From contig JBBSQX010000010.1 of NCBI GenBank assembly GCA_038243605.1, positions 1-64,000 on the forward strand: 64,000 nucleotides of DNA. Reading direction: 5' to 3'. The position numbers and the translations under genes were made by a program. The notes under the pieces are model-generated. The model was not told the DNA's origin, did not search any database, and saw only the letters and a list, made by a program, of their open reading frames with translations. Origin of the DNA: Terrimesophilobacter sp038243605 (GTDB taxonomy: Bacteria > Actinomycetota > Actinomycetes > Actinomycetales > Microbacteriaceae). Positions 43,094 through 50,887 of this stretch are shown piece after piece. How positions within the stretch are numbered: position 1 is the first letter of the stretch; each line of letters begins with the position of its first letter.

Positions 43094-44002
43094 ATGAAGA
43101 AGAAACTATTGGCAGCTATTGCCATTGGTGCCGTTGCGACGCTGGGCCTTGGCGCCTGCGCGGCAGACACCGGGAGCGGCACCGACAGCGGTGCCACGGC
43201 TCCGTCCGGCGACAAGATGGACCTGACCGTTGGTGTGTTCAACGGATGGCCGGAGGGCGAGGCTGCCTCGATCCTCTGGAAGCTCGTTCTCGAAGAGAAG
43301 GGCTATAACGTCAAGCTCGAGTACGCCGATGCAGGCCCCGTATTTGCCGGCATTGCCGGTGGAGACTACGACGTAGCGTTCGACGGCTGGCTGCCGTTGA
43401 CTCACGCGGATTACATGAAGGAGTACGGCGCGGACCTCACCGACCTCGGATCGTGGAACGATGAGGCAGTTCTCACGATTGCCGTCAACGAGGATTCCCC
43501 GATCACCTCACTCGATGAGCTCGCCGCGAATGCGGATAAGTTCGGCAACCGGATTGTTGGAATTGAGCCGGGTGCAGGCCTGACCAAGGCAACGCAAGAG
43601 AAGGTTATCCCCGGTTACGGACCGGAAGGTATGGACTTCATCACATCGTCCACACCCGCCATGCTCGCCGAGTTGACCACAGCTCTCGACAAGAACGAGA
43701 ACATTGCCGTGACGCTCTGGCGTCCGCACTGGGCGTACGACGAGTTCCCCATTCGCGACCTGAAGGACCCGAAGGGCACTTTGGGCGACGCTGAGTCGAT
43801 CCACTCGATCGGCCAGAAGAACTTCGCGACGGACTACCCGGCACTCACGGGGTGGATCAAGAATTTCAAGATGGATTCTGAACTGCTCTTCTCCTTGGAG
43901 AACGTGCTGTACAACAGTGGTGCTGACGCGAGCGACTACGAGTCAATTGTCGCCGACTGGATGGCAGACAACCAGGATTACGTGGTCAGCTTGACTAAGT
44001 AA
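43094..44002 (+). CDS. proX: Glycine betaine/proline ABC transporter, substrate-binding lipoprotein
   Basis: Surface lipoprotein that delivers betaine to the permease. The 302-residue protein has a signal with lipobox LGLGAC, giving lipidated Cys22, then a Gly/Ser/Thr linker. The OpuAC-type domain follows, with aromatic residues that form the quaternary-ammonium cage seen in NGWPEG, FDGWLPL and TLWRPHWAYDEF. The ATG at 43094 with GGAAG upstream is preferred over the longer frame starting at 43013. It is third in the proVW operon, 81 nt after the permease. Which compatible solute is taken up cannot be decided. Confidence 0.94.
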   Translation: MKKKLLAAIAIGAVATLGLGACAADTGSGTDSGATAPSGDKMDLTVGVFNGWPEGEAASILWKLVLEEKGYNVKLEYADAGPVFAGIAGGDYDVAFDGWLPLTHADYMKEYGADLTDLGSWNDEAVLTIAVNEDSPITSLDELAANADKFGNRIVGIEPGAGLTKATQEKVIPGYGPEGMDFITSSTPAMLAELTTALDKNENIAVTLWRPHWAYDEFPIRDLKDPKGTLGDAESIHSIGQKNFATDYPALTGWIKNFKMDSELLFSLENVLYNSGADASDYESIVADWMADNQDYVVSLTK

Positions 44003-44018
44003 CAACTCAGCAAACTGG

Positions 44019-44047
44019 GGGCGGTCACCGTGAGGTGGCCGCCCTTT
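44019..44047 (+). terminator. Intrinsic terminator after proX
   Basis: GGGCGGTCACC (44019-44029) pairs with GGTGGCCGCCC (44034-44044), an 11-bp stem with one G-U pair and a GTGA tetraloop, followed by TTT. It lies 17 nt after the proX stop and ends the transporter operon. Confidence 0.8.
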
Positions 44048-44105
44048 CTGCGTGCTCGGCGACGTGCGGGCATTTCGTGCAGAAATAAAGTCGAGCTGAA
44101 GAAGC

Positions 44106-44340
44106 TTGGATTGCCGGTAAGGCGTGCGATAATGGCAACAGTTGTCCGGGCCGCGCCTGGATCAACCAGATTAAGCTTCCCGGTCTCTGAACCGGGCACT
44201 GCGATTCGCGTGACGAATTGCAACAGAAAGCGTGTGAACGCAAAGGATTAGCGGTGAATGGCCAGGGGTCGTTTACTGCACGATAATTTCCCGGCGGGGT
44301 GGCGCGGTTTCCCGCACCGGGCACTAGGAGTGCACCAGCG
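44106..44340 (+). promoter_or_regulatory. Promoter and long leader of the RNase E/G gene
   Basis: A promoter-like pair, TTGGAT (44106-44111) and GATAAT (44128-44133) with a 16-nt spacer, would start a transcript near 44140. That leaves a 200-nt 5' leader before rne. The leader has two adjacent hairpins: CCCGGT/ACCGGG (44179-44184 with 44191-44196), and GCGATTCG/CGAATTGC (44201-44208 with 44214-44221, one G-U). RNase E mRNA leaders in other bacteria mediate self-cleavage feedback; that role is only suggested here. Confidence 0.5.
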
Positions 44341-46704
44341 ATGGTGGAGAAAAACGAAAACAAAGTAAAGAAGTCACGTCTCTTTGGCGGGCGCAGGTCC
44401 AAAAACTCGGTGTCGGTTGCTGAAGTTGTAGCGGCTGAACGGCCAGCGACTGAGATTCCAGCGACTGAGATTCCAGCGGCTGAGGTCGAAGCGGTGCCAG
44501 CTGCTGAGACGCCTGCTGCTGTGGTGCCGGTTGTCGAGAAGGCCACCGCTGAAGCTCCGGCATCCGCTCGCCGCGGTGGCGCGAAGAAGACCGAATCCCC
44601 TGCAGCGAAGGTGGCCACCATGCCACCGCTGCGCTCGGTATCGGCACTTGCCCCACTGTTTCAAGCTCCAGATTTGCCGCCCATGCCCGAGCGGTCGGCG
44701 TCAGAGAGCGACGAAGAGTCGACAACAATTCGTCGCCGCGCGCGTCGTCGCTCAGGCGAAGAGGGCGACGCCGATGCGAACCAGCCCAACACTGTGGTCA
44801 AGGTTCGCCAGCCGCGGCAGCAGCCAGCACCGAGCAATGAGCCGCAACGGGTCAAGGGCTCGACGCGACTTGAAGCGAAAAAGCAGCGCCGTCGCGATGG
44901 GCGAGATGCTGGTCGCCGCAGGCCGGTCATCACGGAGGCCGAATTCTTGGCGAGGCGCGAAAGCGTTGACAGGTCGATGGTGGTGCGCTCGAAGGATGAT
45001 CGCATTCAGATCGGTGTCCTCGAAGACAGCGTGCTTGTTGAGCATTATGTGGCGAAGGCGCAAGAAGCCTCCCTCATCGGAAACGTGTACCTCGGTCGTG
45101 TGCAAAACGTGCTGCCAAGCATGGAGGCTGCCTTTGTCGACATCGGGCGCGGCCGAAATGCTGTGCTCTATTCCGGCGAGGTTGACTGGGATGCCGCTGC
45201 AGAGAATTCTGCGGATGGCAAGCAGCAGGCGCGCAGGATCGAACTGGCGTTGAAGCCTGGTGACAAGGTTCTCGTTCAGGTCACCAAAGATCCCGTCGGG
45301 CACAAGGGTGCCCGTTTGACGAGCCAGGTTTCACTACCAGGTCGCTACCTCGTTTACGTGCCGAATGGTTCGATGAATGGAATCTCTCGCAAGCTTCCTG
45401 ACACAGAACGTTCACGCCTCAAGAAGATTCTGAAAGAGGTTCTTCCCGATAACGTCGGTGTCATTGTGCGCACGGCGGCAGAGGGCGCTACAGAAGAGCA
45501 GTTGACTCTTGACGTCAATCGTCTCACCGCGCAGTGGTCAGAGATCAGTTCTATCGTAGAGAATTCACCTGCGCCGGCTCTCTTGCACAGCGAGCCTGAT
45601 TTGCTCGTGAAGATTGTGCGCGATGTCTTCAATGAAGACTTCCAGAAGCTTGTAGTTTCGGGCGACGACGCTATGGCGACCATTCAGGCATATTTGAGTG
45701 CTGTCGCACCCGACCTCGCTGACCGCGTGGAGCGCTACGACGGCACGACGGATGCCTTCGATGAGTACCGCATTTCGGAGCAGATTGAGAAAGCGCTCGA
45801 CCGCAAGGTGTGGCTCCCTTCGGGGGGTTCGCTTGTTATCGACCGCACTGAAGCGATGACGGTGGTGGACGTCAACACCGGCAAGTTTGTTGGTTCGGGC
45901 GGAAATCTCGAAGAGACGGTCACGAAGAACAACGTAGAAGCGGCCGAGGAGATCGTGCGCCAACTGAGGTTGCGCGATATCGGCGGCATTATTGTTGTCG
46001 ACTTTATTGACATGGTGCTCGAATCAAACCGCGACCTTGTTCTTCGTCGACTCGTCGAATGCCTCAGCCGTGACCGCACGAAGCACCAGGTTGCCGAGGT
46101 GACGTCGCTGGGTCTCGTGCAGATGACGAGAAAGAAACTCGGACTCGGGTTGCTCGAATCTTTCAGCGAGTCGTGCGAGGCGTGTGCTGGTCGTGGAGTT
46201 GTCATTCACCACGACCCGGTAACTAAGCATCGTCAGTCCCCGCAGCCTGAGCCCAAGCGCAATCGTGGCAAGGGTAACCAACAGCAGACACCCAAGACGG
46301 CAAACGGTGGTACTCACGCGATCACGGAAGACGTTAAGAATGCTCTTGCCCAGATCGCCGCGAGCACGATCGCTCCGGTCATTGAGCTAGGCGATCAGAC
46401 TCTTCCCGTCGCTGACAATGAACTGGATGCTCAGAGTTCCACAAAGGCAGCTCAAAAGCAGACGCAGCCGCCGAAGCAGGTGCCAGTGGAATCCGTTCCT
46501 GCGGAGGAAGCACCCGTTGAGATTCTCAACATCCCGGTTCCAAAATCCACTCGTGCTCCACGGAGTGTGAGTGCCAAGGAGGCAGAGAAGCTTCTGGATT
46601 CGGTGTTGGAGTCACTCCCTGCTCCCGAGAAAGCGGGCGGCACTCGCACCCGTACGTCGCGCCGCGCGTCAACTGCGGGGCAAACGGTGGATCCCACCGC
46701 GTAG
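44341..46704 (+). CDS. rne: Ribonuclease E/G
   Basis: Endoribonuclease for mRNA decay and rRNA/tRNA processing. The 787-residue protein starts with about 200 residues of low-complexity, Ala/Glu/Pro-rich then Arg-rich sequence (with three tandem ATEIP-type units). The catalytic core follows: S1 domain around NVYLGRVQNVLPSMEAAFVDIG, the DNase I-like active site with VVDVNTGKFVG and IIVVDFIDM (Mg-binding Asp residues), and the zinc link SCEACAGRG. A variable tail of about 170 residues follows. N- and C-terminal extensions around a central core are the usual actinobacterial form. The ATG at 44341 follows AGGAG; an upstream in-frame start at 44299 is less likely. Confidence 0.95.
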   Translation: MVEKNENKVKKSRLFGGRRSKNSVSVAEVVAAERPATEIPATEIPAAEVEAVPAAETPAAVVPVVEKATAEAPASARRGGAKKTESPAAKVATMPPLRSVSALAPLFQAPDLPPMPERSASESDEESTTIRRRARRRSGEEGDADANQPNTVVKVRQPRQQPAPSNEPQRVKGSTRLEAKKQRRRDGRDAGRRRPVITEAEFLARRESVDRSMVVRSKDDRIQIGVLEDSVLVEHYVAKAQEASLIGNVYLGRVQNVLPSMEAAFVDIGRGRNAVLYSGEVDWDAAAENSADGKQQARRIELALKPGDKVLVQVTKDPVGHKGARLTSQVSLPGRYLVYVPNGSMNGISRKLPDTERSRLKKILKEVLPDNVGVIVRTAAEGATEEQLTLDVNRLTAQWSEISSIVENSPAPALLHSEPDLLVKIVRDVFNEDFQKLVVSGDDAMATIQAYLSAVAPDLADRVERYDGTTDAFDEYRISEQIEKALDRKVWLPSGGSLVIDRTEAMTVVDVNTGKFVGSGGNLEETVTKNNVEAAEEIVRQLRLRDIGGIIVVDFIDMVLESNRDLVLRRLVECLSRDRTKHQVAEVTSLGLVQMTRKKLGLGLLESFSESCEACAGRGVVIHHDPVTKHRQSPQPEPKRNRGKGNQQQTPKTANGGTHAITEDVKNALAQIAASTIAPVIELGDQTLPVADNELDAQSSTKAAQKQTQPPKQVPVESVPAEEAPVEILNIPVPKSTRAPRSVSAKEAEKLLDSVLESLPAPEKAGGTRTRTSRRASTAGQTVDPTA

Positions 46705-46971
46705 TCCGCGTCGTTCGCGTTGAGATACCCGCAGTCCGCTCGCCTGGAGTCTTTTTACGAGCTCGCGATTGCTGACGGGGGCCGCTCCTGCCGCGATGAG
46801 TTCGTCGCACCTGTGTGCGGGAACATCGTAGTGATCCAGATCAAACGAGCGTTCAGGGAGCCCAGCTGCTCGAGCAAAATCGTGGAGCTCGTCGAGGGAG
46901 GTATCACTGACGAGATGCGCCCAGAGCGTTCCGTGGGCTGGCCAGAGCGGCTTGTCGAGAAGAACGGTCAT
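46669..46971 (-). CDS. DUF4031-domain protein
   Basis: A 100-residue protein that is almost entirely a DUF4031 domain: MTVLLDKPLWPAHGTLWAHL, then SDTSLDELHDFARAAGLPER, FDLDHYDVPAHR and the C-terminal ELVKRLQASGLRV. The pattern of conserved Pro, His and Asp residues is well kept. The function of DUF4031 is not established. The gene is convergent with rne and its last 36 nt lie inside the rne coding end on the opposite strand. Its Ser/Arg-rich end (RERRGLRGGIHRLPRS) is read antisense to the rne tail. Confidence 0.88.
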   Translation of the reverse strand: MTVLLDKPLWPAHGTLWAHLVSDTSLDELHDFARAAGLPERSFDLDHYDVPAHRCDELIAAGAAPVSNRELVKRLQASGLRVSQRERRGLRGGIHRLPRS

Positions 46972-47028
46972 GCCTAAAAGTCTAGGGATGTATCCTTAGC
47001 GTGACGCTAGCCAGAGCGAGGGATTTCC

Positions 47029-47610
47029 GTGAAGCGCACCTTTGAAAGCCTTTCAGGGAACAGGCGTCGGGTGGCAGCTACGCTGGCGGTGTCAATCGTC
47101 ATTGGCGTTCAGGTTGCTCAACGCACGATCAGTCTCCTCCTTGACCTCAGCATCTATTTCGCTCAGAGAAGTGCCATGGATTCGATGCCGTCATTCTTTT
47201 CGCAATATTTTTTGGTGATGGCTCTGGGAATTGCCATGTTTGCCCTGGGGTTCTTTCTGTGCCTGTGGTTACTTGCACCCATTGGGGCAGAGTTGCGGCT
47301 TCTTGCTGTTCTCGGTCGTTCGCTTCTCGCTACAGGGGGCGGAACCGCAGTTCTCTTTGTCTCCAGTCTTCTCGGGGCGCTGCTTTCGGGTTTCGATGAG
47401 TCTGCTGGGCTGGTCTTTGGCTGGGCATACGGGGCATTGGCGACGGCAACGTCGAACATCGGATGGGCTGTTTCCCAAGCGGTGTATACCGCGCTCAGTA
47501 CTGCTATCTCCGTGGCGCCGCTCGCCGTTTTGGCAGGTGTTCTGGTCTGGTTGTGGCTGCGAGCCCACCCTGTCAGTCCCGACGCAGCGAGCGATACAGG
47601 CAAGGTTTGA
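47029..47610 (+). CDS. Four-helix membrane protein of unknown function
   Basis: A 193-residue protein with a basic N-terminus (KRTFESLSGNRRRVA) and hydrophobic helices at about residues 16-42, 60-85, 90-120 and 155-180. Loops are Ser/Gly-rich, and the C-terminus is short and polar. No domain is recognised. The GTG at 47029 has GAGGGA 5-6 nt upstream. It stands between the DUF4031 gene and rplU without overlap. A role linked to ribosome genes is not implied. Confidence 0.72.
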   Translation: MKRTFESLSGNRRRVAATLAVSIVIGVQVAQRTISLLLDLSIYFAQRSAMDSMPSFFSQYFLVMALGIAMFALGFFLCLWLLAPIGAELRLLAVLGRSLLATGGGTAVLFVSSLLGALLSGFDESAGLVFGWAYGALATATSNIGWAVSQAVYTALSTAISVAPLAVLAGVLVWLWLRAHPVSPDAASDTGKV

Positions 47611-47721
47611 CCGGGCCCCGAATTATCCGGTAGTATTGACCTTCGGTGTGTACCGGGCTAAGCCCGCTTTCTACGCCACATGACTTCAATCAAGACAGTC
47701 TTTCAACAGTGAGGGTTCCAC

Positions 47722-48030
47722 GTGGTTTACGCAATTGTGCGCGCCGGCGGTCGGCAGGAGAAGGTCGAGGTCGGCTCGATCGTCGTTCTCGATCGCATTA
47801 AGGCGAACGGAGACGGCAACGTCGAGCTCGCACCGGTGCTTTACGTCGACGGTGACAAGATCACCCACGACGCGAAGTCGCTGGCGAAGATCACGGTAAC
47901 TGCCGAGTTCGTGACTGACCTTCGCGGCCCGAAGATCAACATCCAAAACTACAAGAACAAGACCGGGTACAAGCGTCGCATGGGGCACCGCTCCGAGCTC
48001 ACCCGCGTCAAGATCACCAGCATCAAGTAA
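47722..48030 (+). CDS. rplU: Ribosomal protein L21
   Basis: Large-subunit protein that binds 23S rRNA near L20. The 102-residue protein reads VYAIVRAGGRQEKVEVGSIV and ends with the L21 signature INIQNYKNKTGYKRRMGHRS. The length is standard. The GTG at 47722 follows GAGG. It is the first gene of the conserved rplU-rpmA-obgE run, with rpmA 13 nt downstream. A TTGACC hexamer at 47636-47641 may be its -35, though the -10 (TAAGCC-like) is poor. Confidence 0.97.
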   Translation: MVYAIVRAGGRQEKVEVGSIVVLDRIKANGDGNVELAPVLYVDGDKITHDAKSLAKITVTAEFVTDLRGPKINIQNYKNKTGYKRRMGHRSELTRVKITSIK

Positions 48031-48043
48031 GGGGCTCGCACTC

Positions 48044-48298
48044 ATGGCACACAAAAAGGGAGCTAGCTCCACCCGCAACGGTCGTGACTCGAACGCTCAG
48101 CGCCTCGGCGTGAAGCGCTTCGGCGGACAGGTTGTCAGCGCGGGCGAGATCATCGTCCGCCAGCGCGGCACCCACTTCCACCCCGGCGTCAACGTCGGCC
48201 GTGGCGGTGACGACACCTTGTTCGCTCTTGCGGCTGGTGCAGTCGAGTTCGGTGCAAAGGGTGGCCGCAAGGTCATCAACATCGTGACGGGCGAATAG
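48044..48298 (+). CDS. rpmA: Ribosomal protein L27
   Basis: Large-subunit protein whose N-terminus reaches the peptidyl transferase centre. The 84-residue protein starts AHKKGASSTRNGRDSNAQRL, the unprocessed form without the extra N-terminal peptide seen in some Firmicutes. The family signature GGQVVSAGEIIVRQRGTHFHPG is intact. It lies 13 nt after rplU and is followed by a strong hairpin before obgE. Confidence 0.97.
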   Translation: MAHKKGASSTRNGRDSNAQRLGVKRFGGQVVSAGEIIVRQRGTHFHPGVNVGRGGDDTLFALAAGAVEFGAKGGRKVINIVTGE

Positions 48299-48341
48299 CA
48301 GCAATTAGGTTCGCAGTATTCACCATCGCAGTATTTACTAT

Positions 48342-48376
48342 CACCGCGGGCGAGCTTCGGCTCGCCTACGGTGTTT
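48342..48376 (+). terminator. Hairpin terminator between rpmA and obgE
   Basis: CACCG-cg-GGCGAGC-TTCG-GCTCGCC-ta-CGGTG (48342-48373) forms a 12-bp stem with one internal loop and a TTCG tetraloop, followed by TTT. It lies 44 nt after the rpmA stop and 20 nt before the obgE start, so it should lower obgE expression relative to the ribosomal genes. A 15-nt tandem duplication (48311-48325 and 48326-48340) precedes it. Confidence 0.75.
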
Positions 48377-48395
48377 AACGCAGAGGGAGTAACCG

Positions 48396-49967
48396 ATGAC
48401 GTCGTTCGTCGATGAGGTCACCCTCCATTTGCGCGCCGGGAACGGTGGCGATGGCTGTGTCTCTGTACGCAGGGAGAAGTTCAAACCACTTGCCGGTCCG
48501 GATGGCGGCAATGGCGGCACCGCTGGTGACATTATTTTGGTCAGCGACCCCCAGGTCACTACACTTCTTGGTTACCACCGTGGCCCCCACCGCAGGTCAG
48601 ACAACGGCGGCCCAGGCATGGGCGACAACCGTAGTGGGTTCAGTACCCCCGATCTTCTGTTGCCTGTTCCCGTTGGCACCGTTATTAAAGACGCCGACGG
48701 AACGGTGCTAACCGATCTTTCCGAGCCAGGGATGACGTTTATCGTGGCCAATGGCGGCCACGGAGGGCTCGGCAACGCCTCGCTTGCTAGCACTAAACGT
48801 AAGGCACCTGGGTTCGCGCTTCTTGGCACTCCCGGATGGGAAGGCGATGTAGTTCTCGAACTCAAGGTCGTCGCCGACGTTGCCCTGGTTGGGTACCCTT
48901 CCGCAGGTAAGTCGAGCCTGGTTGCCGCGATGTCGGCAGCGAAGCCAAAGATTGCCGACTACCCCTTTACAACCTTGCATCCAAACCTCGGCGTCGTGCA
49001 GGCGGGCGATATCAGGTACACCATCGCAGACGTTCCTGGTCTGATCGAAGGTGCAAGCGAAGGAAAAGGGCTTGGCCTCGAGTTCTTGCGGCACGTTGAA
49101 CGCTGTTCTGCGCTCGTGCACGTGTTGGATTGCGCCACGCTTGAACCCGGCAGAGACCCCATCAGTGATGTGGATATCATCCTCAAGGAGCTCGCTGCGT
49201 ACCCGGTGCCCGAGGGCCAGCTTCCGTTGCTTGAACGGCCACAGGTCATCGCGCTCAACAAAATCGATGTTCCAGAGGGACGCGACCTCGCAGATCTCGT
49301 GCGCCCAGAGCTGGAGGGCCGCGGATACCGTGTCTTCGAAATCTCCACCGTGAGTCGTGAAGGCCTACCGCAGCTGTCATTTGCTCTTGCAGCACTCGTA
49401 GTAGAAGCACGTGCCGCCATCCCCGTGGCGCCACCTCGCATCACGGTTCGGCCGAAAGCAGTAGATGAAGGCGGATTTCACATCCGTGTTGAGGGTGGCT
49501 CCAGCGGCAACACCTACAGGGTCGTTGGTACCAAACCGGAGCGCTGGGTGGCTCAGACGAACTTCACCAATGATGAGGCCGTCGGGTTCCTCGCTGATCG
49601 GCTCGCAAAACTGGGTGTCGAGAACGAACTGTTCAAGTCGGGCGCCGTCGCGGGCTCTACTGTAATTATCGGCGCAGGCCAGGGGGTCGTTTTCGACTGG
49701 GAGCCCACTCTCACGTCGACTGCAGAGCTGATCACGGGGCCACGTGGCGCCGATGCACGCCTCGATGCGTCCGATCGCCCAACCCGCAACAAGCGGCGTG
49801 AAGACTATTTCGCGCGAATGGATGCGAAGGCCGCTGCGCGCGCGGAACTTATCCGCGAGCGTGAAGCTGGAGTGTGGACGGATGATGAAGGTTTCGCTAT
49901 TGAACGCGACGCTGAGACCGATGCCGACGACAATACTGACAGCGGGCCCACCAACCCCAGCGAATGA
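48396..49967 (+). CDS. obgE: Obg GTPase
   Basis: Essential GTPase involved in 50S assembly and stress or ppGpp response. The 523-residue protein has the Gly-rich Obg fold (residues 1-157, with AGNGGDGCVSVRREK and PDGGNGGTAGDIILV). The G domain follows, with G1 GYPSAGKSS, switch I in FTTLHPNLGVV, G3 DVPGLIEGASEGKGLG and G4 NKID. A C-terminal OCT domain (around ITVRPKAVDEGGFHIRVEGG) and an acidic tail with Asp-rich end follow. In many actinobacteria proB and proA follow obgE; here they do not, and a small membrane gene lies next. Confidence 0.96.
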   Translation: MTSFVDEVTLHLRAGNGGDGCVSVRREKFKPLAGPDGGNGGTAGDIILVSDPQVTTLLGYHRGPHRRSDNGGPGMGDNRSGFSTPDLLLPVPVGTVIKDADGTVLTDLSEPGMTFIVANGGHGGLGNASLASTKRKAPGFALLGTPGWEGDVVLELKVVADVALVGYPSAGKSSLVAAMSAAKPKIADYPFTTLHPNLGVVQAGDIRYTIADVPGLIEGASEGKGLGLEFLRHVERCSALVHVLDCATLEPGRDPISDVDIILKELAAYPVPEGQLPLLERPQVIALNKIDVPEGRDLADLVRPELEGRGYRVFEISTVSREGLPQLSFALAALVVEARAAIPVAPPRITVRPKAVDEGGFHIRVEGGSSGNTYRVVGTKPERWVAQTNFTNDEAVGFLADRLAKLGVENELFKSGAVAGSTVIIGAGQGVVFDWEPTLTSTAELITGPRGADARLDASDRPTRNKRREDYFARMDAKAAARAELIREREAGVWTDDEGFAIERDAETDADDNTDSGPTNPSE

Positions 49968-50075
49968 CGTGTGCTGCTAGTCACGCACTGCGTACGGCCC
50001 ACGCGGGGGACATTCACGGTAGATTAGTGAAGGCGATTAGCACTAACGTTGCTGCGCCAGCCGAATGGAGATGAA

Positions 50076-50273
50076 ATGCAACTGCTTGCCATTGCTGCCG
50101 CTGAGGAGCTCGCACCACTTTTTATGCCCAACTGGGCTTTTGCGCTCACAGCCTTCATCGTATTTGCCTTCCTGGGGATCGTCGCGTGGAGTTTTCGCGA
50201 TGTAGCGAACCGGCACGCACACAAGACCAGTGGCGACACTCATCACGCCGCAGATGAGCACGCGGGCCATTAG
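50076..50273 (+). CDS. Small single-pass membrane protein
   Basis: A 65-residue protein: MQLLAIAAAEELAPLFMPNW, then one membrane helix (about residues 20-42, FALTAFIVFAFLGIVAWSF), then a cytosolic or external tail rich in His (NRHAHKTSGDTHHAADEHAGH, seven His in 21). A GGAG site lies 6-7 nt before the ATG. The His content could bind metal but the tail is also seen in other single-pass proteins without known function. It sits between obgE and nadD. Confidence 0.65.
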   Translation: MQLLAIAAAEELAPLFMPNWAFALTAFIVFAFLGIVAWSFRDVANRHAHKTSGDTHHAADEHAGH

Positions 50274-50284
50274 GCCTCCTCACC

Positions 50285-50887
50285 ATGGCTGCCCGCGCGC
50301 AGAAGCGTTCTCGCATTGGCGTGATGGGCGGAACTTTCGACCCGATTCACAACGGTCACCTCGTGGCCGCCAGCGAGGTTCGACAGCACTTCGGCCTCGA
50401 TGAGGTTGTTTTCGTTCCCACCGGATTTCCATATCAGAAGCGTGATGTGTCGAAAGCTGAACATCGTTACCTGATGACCGTCATCGCCACCGCGTCGAAC
50501 CCCGACTTCACAGTGAGCCGAATCGATATCGATCGCGCAGGGCCCACTTACACGATCGACACTCTTCGTGAGTTGCGCGACCAGCGCCCCGATGCGGACC
50601 TCTTCTTCATCTCCGGTGCAGATGCGGTTGCCCAAATCTTGGATTGGAAAGACGCGAAAGAGCTCTTTGAGCTTGCCCATTTCGTAGCTGTGAGCAGGCC
50701 GGGACATCGGCTAAACGTTTCCGGATTACCAGAGCAGCACGTAAGCTTGCTAGAAGTGCCTGCGTTGGCCATCTCATCCACTGATTGTCGAAGTCGGGTC
50801 AGCCGGGCATTCCCGGTTTGGTATCTGGTTCCTGATGGAGTCGTTCAATACATCTCCAAGTACCATCTGTATCGGAGTTTTAAGTGA
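50285..50887 (+). CDS. nadD: Nicotinate-nucleotide adenylyltransferase
   Basis: Joins nicotinate mononucleotide and ATP to form deamido-NAD in NAD synthesis. The 200-residue nucleotidyltransferase has GGTFDPIHNGHLVAASE, whose (H/T)xGH motif binds ATP, and the second signature ISSTDCRSRV near residue 160 (usual form ISSTxIR). The length is normal. It overlaps the downstream repeat protein by four bases (GTGA), and rsfS follows that, so nadD, the repeat protein and rsfS form one run. Confidence 0.95.
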   Translation: MAARAQKRSRIGVMGGTFDPIHNGHLVAASEVRQHFGLDEVVFVPTGFPYQKRDVSKAEHRYLMTVIATASNPDFTVSRIDIDRAGPTYTIDTLRELRDQRPDADLFFISGADAVAQILDWKDAKELFELAHFVAVSRPGHRLNVSGLPEQHVSLLEVPALAISSTDCRSRVSRAFPVWYLVPDGVVQYISKYHLYRSFK

